64,000 nucleotides of DNA, from the NCBI GenBank assembly GCA_016271365.2, contig JADMNL010000022.1, forward strand, positions 218,836,501-218,900,500. The letters run 5' to 3'. This document shows, piece by piece, positions 63,656 to 64,000 of this stretch (the first letter of the stretch is position 1; each line of letters starts with the position of its first letter). Made by a program: the position numbers and the translations under genes. Under the pieces are notes generated by a model that saw only the letters and a list, made by a program, of their open reading frames with translations, was not told where the DNA came from and searched no databases. Source of the DNA: Neoceratodus forsteri. Its lineage: Eukaryota; Chordata; Ceratodontiformes; Ceratodontidae.

Positions 63656-64000
63656 AGTTTAACAATTAAAAGGCACTCACCCAATATAAAATACCTTGGC
63701 ATACACATTCCCCATAATGTTCATGTAATTTAATTAATCAATTACGAACCCATCTCCATAGCGATCAATAAAGATTTGGATAAATGGCTCCACCTTCCAC
63801 TGTCTTTATTCCAACGCATTGAAACCATCAGGATGAATGTCCTACCCCGCCTACTGTACTTGTTCCAAAATATCCCGTATTTCCCATCAATATTATTTCA
63901 AGTCATGGGATAACATGATATCAAAATGTATTTGGAACAAACAGAAACCACAAATTCGCCTTTCTATACTAAAACTATCACTGGCTCAGGGTGGTACTAA

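Larger units (their letters stand above)
61271..64000 (+). mobile_element. L1-type LINE, 5'-truncated, runs off the window
   Basis: A plus-strand LINE, AT-rich unlike the DIRS DNA around it. 61,271-61,430 looks like the end of ORF1 and the inter-ORF spacer, with no readable domain. ORF2 follows from 61,422 onward: endonuclease, linker, RT. The 3' end lies beyond 64,000. It is the only large element here on the plus strand and cuts DIRS H. Motif wording fits the L1 clade rather than CR1. Confidence 0.87.

Overview
The window is vertebrate transposon DNA with no host gene that I can recognise. Almost all of it is DIRS-type tyrosine-recombinase retrotransposons inserted into one another. CR1 and L1-type LINE pieces and one small DNA transposon are added on top. 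Abundant divergent DIRS families, a CR1 with a tail related to repeated TTTCTATG, and an L1-like LINE suggest an amphibian with a large genome, caecilian or salamander. This is an inference; no species can be named.

All DIRS pieces lie on the minus strand, so each element has its 5' end at the higher coordinate. The order along the sense strand is gag (zinc knuckle, Pro/Ser-rich linker, conserved core), RT-RNase H-Dam-like methyltransferase (RT-RH-MT), then tyrosine recombinase (YR). Next come an internal complementary region (ICR) and an inverted terminal repeat (ITR). I sort the pieces by ITR and protein similarity into families A (A1, A2, H), B (B1, B2), C/D (C, D), E (E0, E1, E2, E3), F (F1, F2) and an unassigned YR piece G.

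Layout. 1-12,421: A1, broken by a CR1 (1,113-3,530) and by complete B1 (4,852-10,541). 12,422-30,470: C, broken by D (17,386-29,802), which is itself broken by E0 (18,188-19,217) plus complete E1 (19,218-25,086). 30,471-34,994: E2, left-truncated. 34,995-40,220: F1, left-truncated. 40,221-44,725: A2, left-truncated and holding a short CR1 tail. 44,726-45,221: G. 45,222-52,060: complete B2, carrying a 920-bp TA-flanked DNA transposon and a tandem duplication. 52,061-60,016: E3, split by complete F2 (53,606-59,839). 60,017-61,270: H, cut off by an L1-type LINE (61,271 to window end).

The right-hand pieces E2, F1, A2 and G each start mid-gene exactly where the previous element's 5' ITR ends. That is what the right flank of a deep nest looks like, with the matching left halves beyond the window start.

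Most reading frames carry frameshifts or stops. The best preserved are the F2 YR (627 codons, one active-site Arg lost), the F2 RNase H/methyltransferase frame, the H YR C-terminal half (active-site residues all present) and the B2 RT-RH-MT frame fused to YR. The main points of interest are the same-strand nest, an 8-bp core at both ends of D that recurs in its ICR, repeated insertions near one stretch of YR coding sequence, and TATA-like boxes in both ITRs facing each other.
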